NCBI RefSeq assembly: GCF_030813415.1 | Contig: NZ_JAUSUF010000017.1 | Coordinates: 1-43,736, forward strand | Length of the DNA: 43,736 nucleotides | Source: Eubacterium multiforme | GTDB taxonomy: Bacteria > Bacillota > Clostridia > Clostridiales > Clostridiaceae | Reading direction: 5' to 3' | Part shown: piece by piece, positions 15,579-25,452 of the stretch | How the letters are laid out: each line of letters opens with the position of its first letter | How positions within the stretch are numbered: the stretch's first letter is position 1 | The notes under the pieces: generated by a model | What the model was told of the DNA's origin: nothing | Database searches by the model: none | Seen by the model: the letters and a program-made list of their open reading frames with translations, nothing else | Position numbers and translations under genes: made by a program

Positions 15579-17366
15579 TTATACTTCCCTAGTATATTTT
15601 TTTAACCATTCTCTTTCCTCATCATTTAAATAAGGAGATATTATTTCATATACTTTTTTGTGATATCTATTTAATTCCTGTTTATCTTCTTCTGTTAAAA
15701 TATTTACTTTTACTGCATCTAAATCTATTGGAACATAAGTAATAGGTTCAAAATACATAAATTCTCCATATTCATTAACCTCTCCTTTTCTTACAAGAAG
15801 TTCATTTTCTATACGAATTCCATGAGAACCTTCTATATATATTCCTGGCTCATCTGTAATTATCATTCCTTCTTCAAATTCATGTGAATCTATTTTTTTA
15901 TATTTTGTACGTATTCCTGTTGGTGGTTCATGAAGATTTCCAAGATAGCCAACTCCATGTCCTGTTCCATGGTTAAAGTTTTTATTTTTCTCCCAAAGTG
16001 GTTGTCTTGCAAGAATATCTACATTTATTCCATTACAACCATAAATAAATTTTGCTTTTCCAAGTCTTAGATTACATTGTAAAACTGTTGTAAAGTCTTC
16101 TTTTATTTCATCACTTATTTCTCCAAGTGCTGTAGTTCTTGTAATATCAGTAGAACCTTCATAATAGTTTCCTCCAGTATCTGTTAATAATAAACTATTT
16201 GGTTTTACTTCTATATCAGTTTCTGGAGTTGGAGAATAGTGGACAATTGCAGCATGTTCTTTAAATCCACAGATTGGACTAAAACTTTGCCATAAATAAC
16301 CTTCTTGTTCTTTTCTTAATTCTTCAAGCTTGTCCATTGCACTAAGTTCTGTAATTTTTATTTTTCCAACATTTGTCTTTAACCAATATATAAATTTTGT
16401 ATTTGCAATACCATCTTTTATATGAGCTTTTATTATGTTCTCAATTTCTGTATCATTTTTAATAGCTTTCATTAATATAGTTGGACTTTCTTCTTCAATT
16501 AACTTAACAGTTTCAGGTATATTGTTATATAATGCATAATTAATCCTATCTGGATCTATAAGAACTGAATCTTTTTCATTAAATTTCTTAACATCTTCAT
16601 ATACATCATTATAAGGTCTTAATTCTACATTATTTTTAGTAAGTTTACTCTTAATTGAATCATTAATTTTTCTTTCATCAATATATAGGTAAACCTTTTC
16701 AAGTGTTACAATCGCATAACTTAAAATTAATGGAAAGAACTTAACATCATTTCCTCTAATATTTAAAAGCCATCCAATATCGTCAAGTGTTGTAATTATG
16801 TGAGCATTTGCACCTAGTTCTCTCATTTTATCTCTTACACGATTTAATTTTGAAGAAACAGTTTCTCCTGCATATTCTAAAGCAAGATCAAATATTGCTT
16901 CTTCTGATAAAGGTGGCCTATCTTCCCAAATGCTATTTATTAAATCATAACTATAATTAATTTTTATATTTTTTTTAGATAAAATATTTTCTAGAACTTT
17001 CCCTTCTTGTACTGGCACAACTCTACCATCAAATCCTAATGTTTCATTTTCTAAAAGTGATGAGTATAAAAATTCTTCTATTGTTGGAACTCCAATGTTC
17101 CCCATCTTATAAAGTTTAACACCTGAACCTTGTAATTGTTTCTCTGCTTGAATAAAGTATCTACCATCTGTCCATAGTCCTGCTTGGTCTTTTGTAATTA
17201 CAGCAGTTCCTGCTGAACCTGTAAAACCAGTAATAAATTCTCTTTCCTTAAAGTGTTCGCCAACATATTCGCTATTATGATAATCTGCTGAAGGAATCAT
17301 GTAAGCATCAATGTTTTTTTCTGCCATAAGTTTTCTAAGATTTTCAATTTTCTCTGTAACTTTCAT
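15579..17366 (-). CDS. pepP: Xaa-Pro aminopeptidase (aminopeptidase P, M24B)
   Basis: The enzyme removes the N-terminal residue from peptides with proline in second position. At 595 residues it is the long three-domain form: two creatinase-like N-terminal domains and a C-terminal pita-bread domain. All five metal ligands are visible: two Asp in TDTGGNYYEGSTDITRT, His in HGTGHGVGYLG, and Glu in DEPGIYIEGSHGIRIEN (two). The second of two adjacent ATG codons fits the spacing to AGGAGGG. It leads the operon with the peptide transporter. Confidence 0.92.
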   Translation of the reverse strand: MKVTEKIENLRKLMAEKNIDAYMIPSADYHNSEYVGEHFKEREFITGFTGSAGTAVITKDQAGLWTDGRYFIQAEKQLQGSGVKLYKMGNIGVPTIEEFLYSSLLENETLGFDGRVVPVQEGKVLENILSKKNIKINYSYDLINSIWEDRPPLSEEAIFDLALEYAGETVSSKLNRVRDKMRELGANAHIITTLDDIGWLLNIRGNDVKFFPLILSYAIVTLEKVYLYIDERKINDSIKSKLTKNNVELRPYNDVYEDVKKFNEKDSVLIDPDRINYALYNNIPETVKLIEEESPTILMKAIKNDTEIENIIKAHIKDGIANTKFIYWLKTNVGKIKITELSAMDKLEELRKEQEGYLWQSFSPICGFKEHAAIVHYSPTPETDIEVKPNSLLLTDTGGNYYEGSTDITRTTALGEISDEIKEDFTTVLQCNLRLGKAKFIYGCNGINVDILARQPLWEKNKNFNHGTGHGVGYLGNLHEPPTGIRTKYKKIDSHEFEEGMIITDEPGIYIEGSHGIRIENELLVRKGEVNEYGEFMYFEPITYVPIDLDAVKVNILTEEDKQELNRYHKKVYEIISPYLNDEEREWLKKYTREV

Positions 17367-17416
17367 CATAACCCTCCTTAATAAATTTTAATTTTGTTAA
17401 TTTTTTTCATATTTTT

Positions 17417-17446
17417 ATTATATCATTCACTTTTAAAGTCGCTTAA
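17417..17446 (-). promoter_or_regulatory. Likely pepP promoter
   Basis: On the minus strand TATAAT (17422-17417) lies 18 bases after TTAAGC (17446-17441), about 50 bases before the pepP start. The -35 is weak. The rest of 17370-17700 is AT-rich and gene-free. I see no CodY box in it. Confidence 0.35.
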
Positions 17447-17765
17447 ATTTTCATTTATATATATATACTGTATAATATATGAAATTTTATCATTTTTTAA
17501 TATTTATTTAAATTTTATGATAATTTTTGTAATATTAAGTAAATTCGCTATATAAACTATGAAATATAGAGATTTTTAATTAAAAGCTTTTAATATATTG
17601 ATTATGCTGTTTTATATTTTATTTTTTTAACTATATCTTATTTTTGTTGAACATTAAATATCTTTTTGTTTTCAATTGATTTTTATTTTCATTTGACTCT
17701 TTATTTCATTTAGCTTTTATGATATTATCTAAAATATATTTAATTTTGAAAGGAGATCACTTAAT

Positions 17766-18377
17766 ATGAAAGAAAATTATTCTATAAAAGATTATATTGC
17801 AAGTCCCATAGTCACAAAAATAAGTGCTGAAGAAAATAAATTAAGAGAATTTGTAATGGATTATATTATTACTAATCATAAACCCTATTCAATAAAAAAT
17901 GATCCTAATGAAGAATTATTAAAAATTATGGCTAATAAAAATATACTTTCTATAAATGAAAATAATGAAATTGTTTCAATTTATCCAGTATCTGCAATAA
18001 AAACAAATAAAAAAGTTATTTTTGAAGATGGTCGTTATGGATATGCAATGTGTGCAATTGACGCTATAGGATTTCATTATACTTTTAAGAAAAATATAAA
18101 AATTGAAGGTAACTGTGAATACTGTAATAGTAAAATTATTCTTGACGTAAAAAATGGGAAAATAAATGTTATTGAAGGTAATGAAAATATACATATTCTA
18201 CATACAGATTTAGAAAAAAATAAAAACTGGTCATGCTGTTGCTGTAATATTATGCACTTTTTTGATTGCAAAGAAAGTTTAGAAAAATGGCAAACTAAAA
18301 ATAATATAAACACCAAAACCTTTGCTGTTAATTTAGAAACAGGAAACAAAATAGCTTGGTTACTTTTTTCGCAATAA
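17766..18377 (+). CDS. MerB-like organomercurial lyase family protein
   Basis: MerB breaks carbon-mercury bonds. This 203-residue protein has C96 and D99 in YAMCAIDAIGF, C117 in NCEYC, and a Cys run 157-160 in WSCCCCNIMHFFD. The classical enzyme uses C96, D99 and C159, with C117 conserved as a structural cysteine, so both spacing and numbering agree. Extra cysteines (C120, C157, C158) are unusual. There is no MerA, MerR or mercury transporter in the window, so the real substrate may be something else. The start is set by GAAAGGAG eight bases upstream. Confidence 0.75.
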   Translation: MKENYSIKDYIASPIVTKISAEENKLREFVMDYIITNHKPYSIKNDPNEELLKIMANKNILSINENNEIVSIYPVSAIKTNKKVIFEDGRYGYAMCAIDAIGFHYTFKKNIKIEGNCEYCNSKIILDVKNGKINVIEGNENIHILHTDLEKNKNWSCCCCNIMHFFDCKESLEKWQTKNNINTKTFAVNLETGNKIAWLLFSQ

Positions 18378-18398
18378 ATTAATAGTTTAAAATTAATA

Positions 18399-18439
18399 AA
18401 AGTATAAGATAAATATAATTAAATTTATCTTATACTTTA
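18399..18439. terminator. Bidirectional terminator between MerB-like and radical SAM genes
   Basis: AAAGTATAAGATAAAT and ATTTATCTTATACTTT are perfect 16-base inverted repeats around a short loop, placed between two convergent genes. Confidence 0.8.
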
Positions 18440-18448
18440 TTTGTTAGT

Positions 18449-18495
18449 TATTTAGTATATAGTAAACTATGAAATATATAACTATATACTAAATA
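18449..18495. repeat. Second perfect inverted repeat
   Basis: TATTTAGTATATAGT (18449-18463) and ACTATATACTAAATA (18481-18495) are a perfect 15-base inverted repeat with a 17-base loop, ten bases after the terminator hairpin. The right side is followed by CTTTTTACTTT, so it may be a back-up terminator. Confidence 0.6.
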
Positions 18496-18537
18496 CTTTT
18501 TACTTTCAAATTTTATATAAATTGTATTGCATTATTT

Positions 18538-19887
18538 TTATTTTAATGTCCTTACTAACGTACTTCTAGCCTTAGATAAAAGTTCATTTTTAATTAGAAA
18601 GTTCCAAACAGGCTCAAATTTTTTCCATGAACCTGCATAAGTTAAATGTTTTAATTTCATTTTAAGTTCTTCATGCTCTCTTGATGCCTTAATTATATTT
18701 CCCCATTTATAAAAGTCCTTATATGCCTTATTATAACCAGCTTCCATTTCATCTTTAGTAATATTTGGATGAGTAAAAACTAAATGTCTAGTATCATACA
18801 TCTTCCAATTTTTAGTGATTATTCTATTTGATTTATCTAAACTGTCATATATTGCTGTACCTGGATAAGGAGTTAAAATATGATTAGTTGCTGTAGTTAT
18901 CCCACTATTAATAGCCCATTCTGTAGTTCTATCAAAAACATCTAAATCATCATTATCTAATCCAAAAATAAAACTTCCATTTATCATTATTCCTAATTCA
19001 TCTAATTTTTTTATAGCCTCAGCATAATTTTTCCCAATATTCGATTTTTTGTTAGCTTGAATTAAATTATAATTATTAATACTTTCAAATCCAATAAATG
19101 CACTTCTAAGTCCAGCCTCATATGCAAGCTCTAATGTATCGTCCTTAAGAATAGATTCAACAGTTATTGCACCTTGAAAGACTCTTCCCATTCCTCTCAT
19201 TTCTTTAAAAACCTGTCTTGATAAATTTGTATTTGCAAATATATTGTCATCTAAAAAATATAAATGTTTTCCTTCCATGCTTTCTATTTCTTCTAAAATC
19301 CTATCAATTTTATATGTATAAAAAGATTTTCCTCCTTTATAAAAAGAACTAACATAACAAAATGAGCACTTATTAGGACATCCTCTTGAAAATACCATTG
19401 AATTTGGTACTAAATACTTTTCATTCTTAAACAAATCTCTTCTTGGTAAAGGTAAATTTTCTAATGATACATCTCCTTGCTCATAAATCCTTTTATTTTT
19501 TCCTTCTCTAAAATCTTTCAAAAATTTTGGGAAACTTTTTTCGCCTAATCCAAGTAATATACTATCTGCATGTTTTTTTGCTTCATTAGGTAATGATGTT
19601 GCATGAATTCCTCCAATAACAACCTTTACACCTTTTCTTCTATATTCATCTGCAATTTCATAGGCTCTATTTGAATTAGTTATATAGCTTTCAATACATA
19701 CCAAATCTGGTATATCATCTAATTTAACTTCTTCTACATGCTCATCAACAATCTCTATTTCATCTGATTCATCACATAATGATGCTAATGTAGCTAATCC
19801 TAATGGTGGAAAAAGTGAATATTTTATAGGTCTCCAATATGGACTTTTTGCCTCTTCTAATGCTGGTAAAATAAATTTTATTTTCAC
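18538..19887 (-). CDS. B12-binding-type radical SAM protein
   Basis: This is a 449-residue enzyme with an N-terminal cobalamin-binding-like Rossmann domain (residues about 1-130, with VVIGGIHATSLP) and a radical SAM core. The 4Fe-4S cluster motif is CPNKCSFC (C170, C174, C177). The family includes BchE-like cyclases and methyltransferases; the reaction here cannot be told. A GTG at 19887 is used behind GAGGTAA. The gene stands alone on its strand, divergent from the membrane protein at 20129. Confidence 0.85.
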   Translation of the reverse strand: MKIKFILPALEEAKSPYWRPIKYSLFPPLGLATLASLCDESDEIEIVDEHVEEVKLDDIPDLVCIESYITNSNRAYEIADEYRRKGVKVVIGGIHATSLPNEAKKHADSILLGLGEKSFPKFLKDFREGKNKRIYEQGDVSLENLPLPRRDLFKNEKYLVPNSMVFSRGCPNKCSFCYVSSFYKGGKSFYTYKIDRILEEIESMEGKHLYFLDDNIFANTNLSRQVFKEMRGMGRVFQGAITVESILKDDTLELAYEAGLRSAFIGFESINNYNLIQANKKSNIGKNYAEAIKKLDELGIMINGSFIFGLDNDDLDVFDRTTEWAINSGITTATNHILTPYPGTAIYDSLDKSNRIITKNWKMYDTRHLVFTHPNITKDEMEAGYNKAYKDFYKWGNIIKASREHEELKMKLKHLTYAGSWKKFEPVWNFLIKNELLSKARSTLVRTLK

Positions 19888-20128
19888 TTAAATATTACCT
19901 CTTTTCTGTTTTTATAACATTTTTAATGATATAGTTTCATTCTTAACCCATTAATTACCATTTAAAATTTTTATACTAATACTACTATAAAAATAATCTA
20001 TATTAAGTTGATATTTAATATTATATAACATCTTTTTTAGGTAAACTTTTCATTAAAATCCATTAATTACTTTCCATATGTTATAATAACTTTGTTAATT
20101 TTAAATTTAATAAAAGGAGTTTCTACTA

Positions 20129-21616
20129 ATGAAAAAATTTTTTCAAAAAGAGTTAACCAGCTTAAGTAATTATGTTTGGTTTATTGTTATATTTATTTAT
20201 ATGCTAATTTTAGCCGGTTCTACTAGTCCATTACTAGGTAGTGCTACAAGTGACAGTGGTATTTTTATGGAGGTTGGTAAGGAAGTATGTAATGGTAAAA
20301 TTTTATTTAAAGAAATTTTTGATCATAAAGGTCCTCTTCTATTTTTCATAAATGCAATTCCTCAAAATTTTATACATGGAACATTTGGAATATGGTTTAC
20401 TGAATTTATATTTATGTTTATTTCTATAATACTTATATTTAAAATAAGCAAAAAGTTCTTCAAAAAAAAACTAATATCAATAATTCCACCTATTTCTTAT
20501 ATGGCATTTTCAGCTTACACTATACAATATGGTAATATGTCAGAAGAATATAGTAACTTTTTTTGCATAATAGCATTATATATTTTTATCAACTTTTACT
20601 TTTCAAAAAAGAAAAAAATTTCTAATCTTAGTTCAATCATATTAGGAATAACCTTTATGGCTGTAGTTATGATAAGAATGAATAATAGTCCTACTATTGT
20701 TAGTGCAACTATTTTTATCTTCTTTTATTTTCTTTTAAATAAAAGATTTAAAGAAGTTATAAAATATTTTTTATACTACATATTAGGTTGTATAATTTGC
20801 ATTGTTCCTATATTGTCATATTTTATATATAACAAATCACTATATGATTTCTTTTATGGAACTTTTATATTTAATTTTATGTATGAGGGAGATTCCCTAT
20901 TGCACAATATTAAATTTTTACTATTTACTACTAAAAGTACTTTTAAAATAGTATTATGGGTATTAATATTAACATCCTTATTGTCCATTATAATTTCCTT
21001 TGTAAAGAAAAATTTAATAATGGCAGTATTTTTATCATTAAATATTATAATTACACTAGTTGCAATCTGTTTAAGTGGTCATACATTTATGCACTATTTA
21101 ATAACAGGTGCTCCTCAATTTGTATTATCTATAATAGTATTTTTAAAAGAACTAAGCTTAGAACATATTACTCCAAGTATAATTTTTATTTTAATAATAT
21201 TTTGTACTTCTACTTGGATTACATATTTTTGTATGCATAGGTTATACAAAGTTAAAACTAAAACTAATAATTATATAGAGAATTCAATTGAACTAGCTTC
21301 ACATATAAATTGCAATAAAGATGAATTATTTAGCTACAATCAAGAAGCTCGTTGGTTCTTTTTAACTGATACTTCTCCATGTAATAGATACTTTACTCTT
21401 CAAGATTGGTGGAATCTAACTGATAAAAATGTTTATAAAGAAATTAACTCAACATTAAAAAATAATAAACCAACATGGATAATAACTTCAAATCCTAAGA
21501 AAGTTTCTAATAAAGATCTTAGCAAAATGAAGGATAAATTTATTGTGAAATATATAAAAAAGTATTATATTCAAGTTAGTAAAAATAATTCTGGTATACT
21601 TTATAAGTTAAAGTAA
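20129..21616 (+). CDS. Polytopic GT-C-like glycosyltransferase
   Basis: This is a 495-residue membrane protein with about ten helices and a soluble C-terminal tail. The first outer loop carries acidic residues in SDSGIFMEVGKE and the motif FKEIFDHKGPLLFF. This is the pattern of PMT/ArnT-type (GT39/GT83-like) enzymes, which use polyprenyl-phosphate sugars at the outer membrane face. An AAGGAG site precedes the ATG, and an extended -10 (TGTTATAAT, about 20076-20084) lies upstream. Acceptor and sugar are unknown. No polysaccharide cluster is adjacent. Confidence 0.7.
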   Translation: MKKFFQKELTSLSNYVWFIVIFIYMLILAGSTSPLLGSATSDSGIFMEVGKEVCNGKILFKEIFDHKGPLLFFINAIPQNFIHGTFGIWFTEFIFMFISIILIFKISKKFFKKKLISIIPPISYMAFSAYTIQYGNMSEEYSNFFCIIALYIFINFYFSKKKKISNLSSIILGITFMAVVMIRMNNSPTIVSATIFIFFYFLLNKRFKEVIKYFLYYILGCIICIVPILSYFIYNKSLYDFFYGTFIFNFMYEGDSLLHNIKFLLFTTKSTFKIVLWVLILTSLLSIIISFVKKNLIMAVFLSLNIIITLVAICLSGHTFMHYLITGAPQFVLSIIVFLKELSLEHITPSIIFILIIFCTSTWITYFCMHRLYKVKTKTNNYIENSIELASHINCNKDELFSYNQEARWFFLTDTSPCNRYFTLQDWWNLTDKNVYKEINSTLKNNKPTWIITSNPKKVSNKDLSKMKDKFIVKYIKKYYIQVSKNNSGILYKLK

Positions 21617-21624
21617 AAAATTTA

Positions 21625-21653
21625 AAAGGCCACTGAAAATTTCAGTGACCTTT
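21625..21653. terminator. Bidirectional terminator
   Basis: AAAGGCCACTG and CAGTGACCTTT pair around AAAATTT with one mismatch, between the convergent membrane-protein gene and the metal operon. Confidence 0.8.
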
Positions 21654-21667
21654 ATATATAACAATTA

Positions 21668-21949
21668 TTACTTCTCTTCTTGTACAGTCTCAATAATTTC
21701 TGATTCTGATTCATTTAAAACTAATTCTTTTTCAGCAATTAAATCTTCAATTGTTTCTTTTGTTTCCATTAATTCTTCTAATGACATATTTGAATAATCT
21801 TTTGTTGAATCATTTGATATATTTATACCTTGTTTTTTTAAGAATTCATCTACTTTTGTTTGATTTTTTTTGTATATATAGTATCCAGCTGCACATACCC
21901 CAACACCTACTAATGCTCCTGTTATATGATCCTTATTAATACTTACCAT
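21668..21949 (-). CDS. Small membrane-anchored acidic protein of the fez-like operon
   Basis: The protein has 93 residues with one glycine-rich helix near the N-terminus (GALVGVGVCAAGYYIY). A linker and an acidic coiled-coil-like tail follow (LEELMETKETIEDLIAEKEL). It resembles YtxH-type membrane anchors in layout only; I do not recognise the family. It is the last gene of the operon, 34 bases after the HMA-like membrane protein, behind AGGAGG. Small membrane proteins are common partners in organelle-forming clusters, which is inference. Confidence 0.7.
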   Translation of the reverse strand: MVSINKDHITGALVGVGVCAAGYYIYKKNQTKVDEFLKKQGINISNDSTKDYSNMSLEELMETKETIEDLIAEKELVLNESESEIIETVQEEK

Positions 21950-21982
21950 TTTAATTCCTCCTTAGATTTTTTTATATTTAAA

Positions 21983-22834
21983 TTAATTTATAGCATTTTT
22001 ATATGCATTCATACTATTTTTATCAATATTTATGAATGTTGACCCAAATCCTCCAATAAATCTTCCTTCTGATTTTAATACTTGATTATTTGAAATCATA
22101 AAAGATTTACTTACTCTTCTCTCCTCAGTTTCTACAAATTTTTCTAAAAAAACTTTAACTACACTTGATTTTTTAGATGTATCTATATCAGGATTAACTA
22201 TTATATCATAATAGTCTTCTAAATTTTTATTTTTAAACTTCCTAACTTCTATAATATTTCTTCTATAGGACATTCCTAGTATATGTCTTCCAAATGTTGC
22301 AAACCATGTTATCATAGATGGAATTAAAAATTTTCCTTTTCCCACAGAATTTATTAAATACATTACAGATACTACTTCTGGGTCAAAATATCCTTTTTCA
22401 CTTATCTCTCTAGAAGCATGTTCAACTATTGCTCCCATTGTAGTTCCAACTACTGCCCAATTTACAAATTCTGATATTTTTTTATTCATAGGTATATATT
22501 TACTTATACCTCCTATTAAAAATGTTAAAAAAGAATAATATGCCATTGGAGGAACGCTCTTTTTCTTTGAATTATAGACTAGTCTAACAGCAGTTAATCC
22601 ATAAGTTTTTGAATACATAACTATTATTCTCATTATTAATTCTTCTTCTTTTATTACTTCACTATTATATTCAACAACTATAGATTTAGTTATATCATTA
22701 TAACTAAACTTTTTAATACCTTCTCTATTAACAAATTCATTTTCAACTAATTTAATATTCCTAAGAGAATGAGATAATTTAAATCTTATTCTATTTTTTA
22801 TTTTATGAACCACTACAATAGTTGGTATATTCAT
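21983..22834 (-). CDS. HMA-like membrane protein of the fez-like operon
   Basis: This 283-residue protein has an N-terminal HMA-like domain (VVHKIKNRIRFKL near residue 8, then SIVVEYNSEV near 55) without CxxC. Hydrophobic segments lie at about 95-150 and 165-185, followed by a soluble C-terminal region with FIGGFGSTFINID. The ATG at 22834 is chosen over a GTG nine bases upstream because GAGGTG lies six bases before it. It starts one base after the ATPase stop, so the two are tightly coupled. Its N-terminal motif is the least conserved of the four in the operon. Confidence 0.75.
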   Translation of the reverse strand: MNIPTIVVVHKIKNRIRFKLSHSLRNIKLVENEFVNREGIKKFSYNDITKSIVVEYNSEVIKEEELIMRIIVMYSKTYGLTAVRLVYNSKKKSVPPMAYYSFLTFLIGGISKYIPMNKKISEFVNWAVVGTTMGAIVEHASREISEKGYFDPEVVSVMYLINSVGKGKFLIPSMITWFATFGRHILGMSYRRNIIEVRKFKNKNLEDYYDIIVNPDIDTSKKSSVVKVFLEKFVETEERRVSKSFMISNNQVLKSEGRFIGGFGSTFINIDKNSMNAYKNAIN

Positions 22835-22835
22835 T

Positions 22836-25046
22836 TTAAACACCTCTCTCCATATTGAAAAACATAAGTCTTAATGAATTAGCAACTACAAGTATTGTAC
22901 TTGAATTATGAAGTACTGCTCCAAAGAATACTGGTAATACCCCAGCTGCACTAAGTATTAACCCAGCACTATTTATTCCTATAACTAAACCAAAATTTTG
23001 TTTTACAACATTCATAGTTTTCTTAGATAAGTCTATTATAGTTGGTAACATCATAGGATTATCTCCTTGAATTGTTATATCAGCAGTTTCCATTGCAACA
23101 TCTGTACTTCCTCCACCTAAGGCTATTCCAACATCTGAATATGCAAGGGCTGGTGCATCATTTATACCATCGCCTACCATTATAACCTTTGCTCCTTTTG
23201 ACTGATATCTTAAAACCTCTTCTGCCTTATCTGATGGTAAAAGCTCTGATTTATATCCATCTACTCCCATAAGATTTGCAACCTCTTTAGCTTGCGCCTC
23301 TAAATCTCCTGTCAAAAGTAAAATGTCATCTACACCTTGGTATCTTAAGTTATTTATAGCTTTTCTCATATTTTCTCTCATTTTATCTTTTATAAATATT
23401 ACAGCTATTAATTCATTATCGTATGCTACGTAAATTAAGTTTGCACCACCATTTTTTAAACTTTGTATTTCTGGCGTAATATTTTTAGTGTTTATATTAT
23501 TTTCTTCTAAGAAAATTTTACTTCCAACTAATACTTTTTTATTTTCTATAGAAGTTTCCATTCCTCTTGCAATATGAGTTACAACATCAACATGACTTGG
23601 AATCTCTATTCCTCTATCTTCAACTTCATTCATTATAGCAACTGACATTGGATGAGATGATGTTTCTTCTGCTGCTCCTGCTATTTTCAAAACATCATGT
23701 TCTGAATAACTATTATTTAATATTTTTATATCTGTTACAGTTGGTTTTCCTTCTGTTAAAGTTCCTGTTTTATCTAAAATTAAAGTATCTGAATTTGATA
23801 ATGCTTCTAGGTGGTTTCCACCCTTTACTAAAACTCCATTTTTAACTGCATTATTAATAGTTGCAGAAAAAGCTGTAGCAGTCGATAATTTAATTCCACA
23901 TGAATAATCTATAATCATCATATTTAAAGATCTGCTTGTACTCTTAGTAAACATGTATGTTAATCCAGCAAATAAAAAATTAAATGGAACTAAGTAATTA
24001 GAAAATTTATCTGCATAATCCTGAATAGGAGCCTTCTTTGATGCTGCATTCTCTACAAGATGAATAATTCTTGAAACTACAGTATCATCTCCTGCTTTTT
24101 CAGTCCTAACTGTTATACTTCCGCTTTTTATAACAGTTCCTGCAAAAACATTATCTCCTTTTCTTTTAATTACAGGTACAAATTCTCCAGTTACAGATGA
24201 TTGATCTACAACTGCCTCACCTTCAACAACTTCTCCATCTACACAAATTTTTTCTCCAGTATAAATTATAACCTTATCTTCTTTTACTATGCTTTCTATT
24301 GGAACTTTCTTTAATTCTCCATCATCTGAAATTTTCCAAACTTCCTTATCTGAAACAGAAAGCATATTTTTAATTGAATTTCTAGTTCTTTCCATAGTGT
24401 ATGTAGTCATAAGTTCTGCTACATCAGATAATAATGTTATCATAAGAGCTGATTTATCATTTCCAAGTATTAAACTTGAAACTATAGATGTTAATGTTAA
24501 GGTATCCGCATTAGGTTTTTTATTTTTTACTGCATTTATTATACCATTTTTAAACAATCCCTTATTTAAATAAATACTTGCTATAGATGGCACTGTAATA
24601 AATCTTCCCATTTTTCCAAATATTTTTTCATTATCCAAATCTTTTAAATCTAACTTTCCCTTTACAACTGAATATCCTAATACACCTACATTTAAAGCTA
24701 TCTTCTTTAAAATATCTTTGGATGTTTCTTCATTTTTATCAACAGTATTTAAATCAACTTTTTCTAACTCTCTAAGAGATTTAAATAATTTTAATGAATA
24801 TTCACCTAATATATTATCAACTATTGTAATAATCTTTTCTTGTTCTACATTATTATCATAATTAATTAGCAATGTTCCTATAATAGAATTTATTTCACAA
24901 CTCTCTATTAAAGAACTACTAGAAATTTTCTTTTCTATTTCCTTTTTATATTCACTTAAATATTTTATTCCTTCACATTTAAGTCTAATTCTTCCTACTA
25001 TACTATGCTTTATAGTACTTTTTAGTAGCAAATCATTTTTTCTCAT
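22836..25046 (-). CDS. fezB: P1B-type metal ATPase, P1B-6/FezB-like
   Basis: This is a heavy-metal-type P-type ATPase of 736 residues. Visible are an N-terminal HMA-like domain with HSIVGRIRLK in place of CxxC, TGE near 287, the phosphorylation site DKTGTLTEG near 425, the P1B-specific HP in SSHPMS near 465, and GDGINDAP near 630. The metal-binding helix reads DYSCGIKLSTATA where CopA/CadA types have CPC. A YSC core and an R-rich N-terminus fit the P1B-6 group that includes FezB of ferrosomes, which accumulates iron in membrane vesicles. The name is inferred from motif and context. The ATG at 25046 is used, with GAGGGAG 11 bases upstream. Confidence 0.75.
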   Translation of the reverse strand: MRKNDLLLKSTIKHSIVGRIRLKCEGIKYLSEYKKEIEKKISSSSLIESCEINSIIGTLLINYDNNVEQEKIITIVDNILGEYSLKLFKSLRELEKVDLNTVDKNEETSKDILKKIALNVGVLGYSVVKGKLDLKDLDNEKIFGKMGRFITVPSIASIYLNKGLFKNGIINAVKNKKPNADTLTLTSIVSSLILGNDKSALMITLLSDVAELMTTYTMERTRNSIKNMLSVSDKEVWKISDDGELKKVPIESIVKEDKVIIYTGEKICVDGEVVEGEAVVDQSSVTGEFVPVIKRKGDNVFAGTVIKSGSITVRTEKAGDDTVVSRIIHLVENAASKKAPIQDYADKFSNYLVPFNFLFAGLTYMFTKSTSRSLNMMIIDYSCGIKLSTATAFSATINNAVKNGVLVKGGNHLEALSNSDTLILDKTGTLTEGKPTVTDIKILNNSYSEHDVLKIAGAAEETSSHPMSVAIMNEVEDRGIEIPSHVDVVTHIARGMETSIENKKVLVGSKIFLEENNINTKNITPEIQSLKNGGANLIYVAYDNELIAVIFIKDKMRENMRKAINNLRYQGVDDILLLTGDLEAQAKEVANLMGVDGYKSELLPSDKAEEVLRYQSKGAKVIMVGDGINDAPALAYSDVGIALGGGSTDVAMETADITIQGDNPMMLPTIIDLSKKTMNVVKQNFGLVIGINSAGLILSAAGVLPVFFGAVLHNSSTILVVANSLRLMFFNMERGV

Positions 25047-25067
25047 ATTCTTCACTACTCCCTCTTA

Positions 25068-25442
25068 TTACATTGTTTTTAGATTTTCGTCTAATTGTTG
25101 TTCTATAGTTTTAACTACATAATTTAAATTACTTTCACCATATTTTTCTATTAAGTCATAATTTTTAATTCCTATTTCTCTTACTATATCTATCCACTTT
25201 AGAAGTTTCTTTTCATATAGCTTGTTAATATCATAAGTTATTAATATACTACCAGTTAAATTATTTATTTCTATGTTTTCTACACCATTTAACTTCTTTA
25301 TTGCTTGTTTCAAAAATTTTTCATATGCCATATATTGTTCTGGAATCATTTTTAATGAACTCATCTTAAATCTTATTCTTCCTGGCATACTATGAGATAC
25401 CTTTAACTTAGTTAACTGATGAATAACCATTTTTTTTAACAT
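25068..25442 (-). CDS. HMA-like domain protein of the fez-like operon (124 aa)
   Basis: This is a single HMA-like domain of 124 residues: HSMPGRIRFKM near residue 16, then VENIEINNLTGSILITYD near 60. This keeps the beta-alpha-beta pattern of metal-chaperone domains but has no CxxC. The ATG at 25442 is preceded by GGGGTG and is preferred over the upstream start that would overlap the previous gene. It may be a soluble partner of the ATPase or of the organelle membrane. Confidence 0.75.
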   Translation of the reverse strand: MLKKMVIHQLTKLKVSHSMPGRIRFKMSSLKMIPEQYMAYEKFLKQAIKKLNGVENIEINNLTGSILITYDINKLYEKKLLKWIDIVREIGIKNYDLIEKYGESNLNYVVKTIEQQLDENLKTM

Positions 25443-25452
25443 ACTTTCACCC

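Noticed and set aside
17460..17490. TATATATATATACTGTATAATATA as a regulator operator
   Set aside because: Simple TA repeat; no defined consensus fits well.
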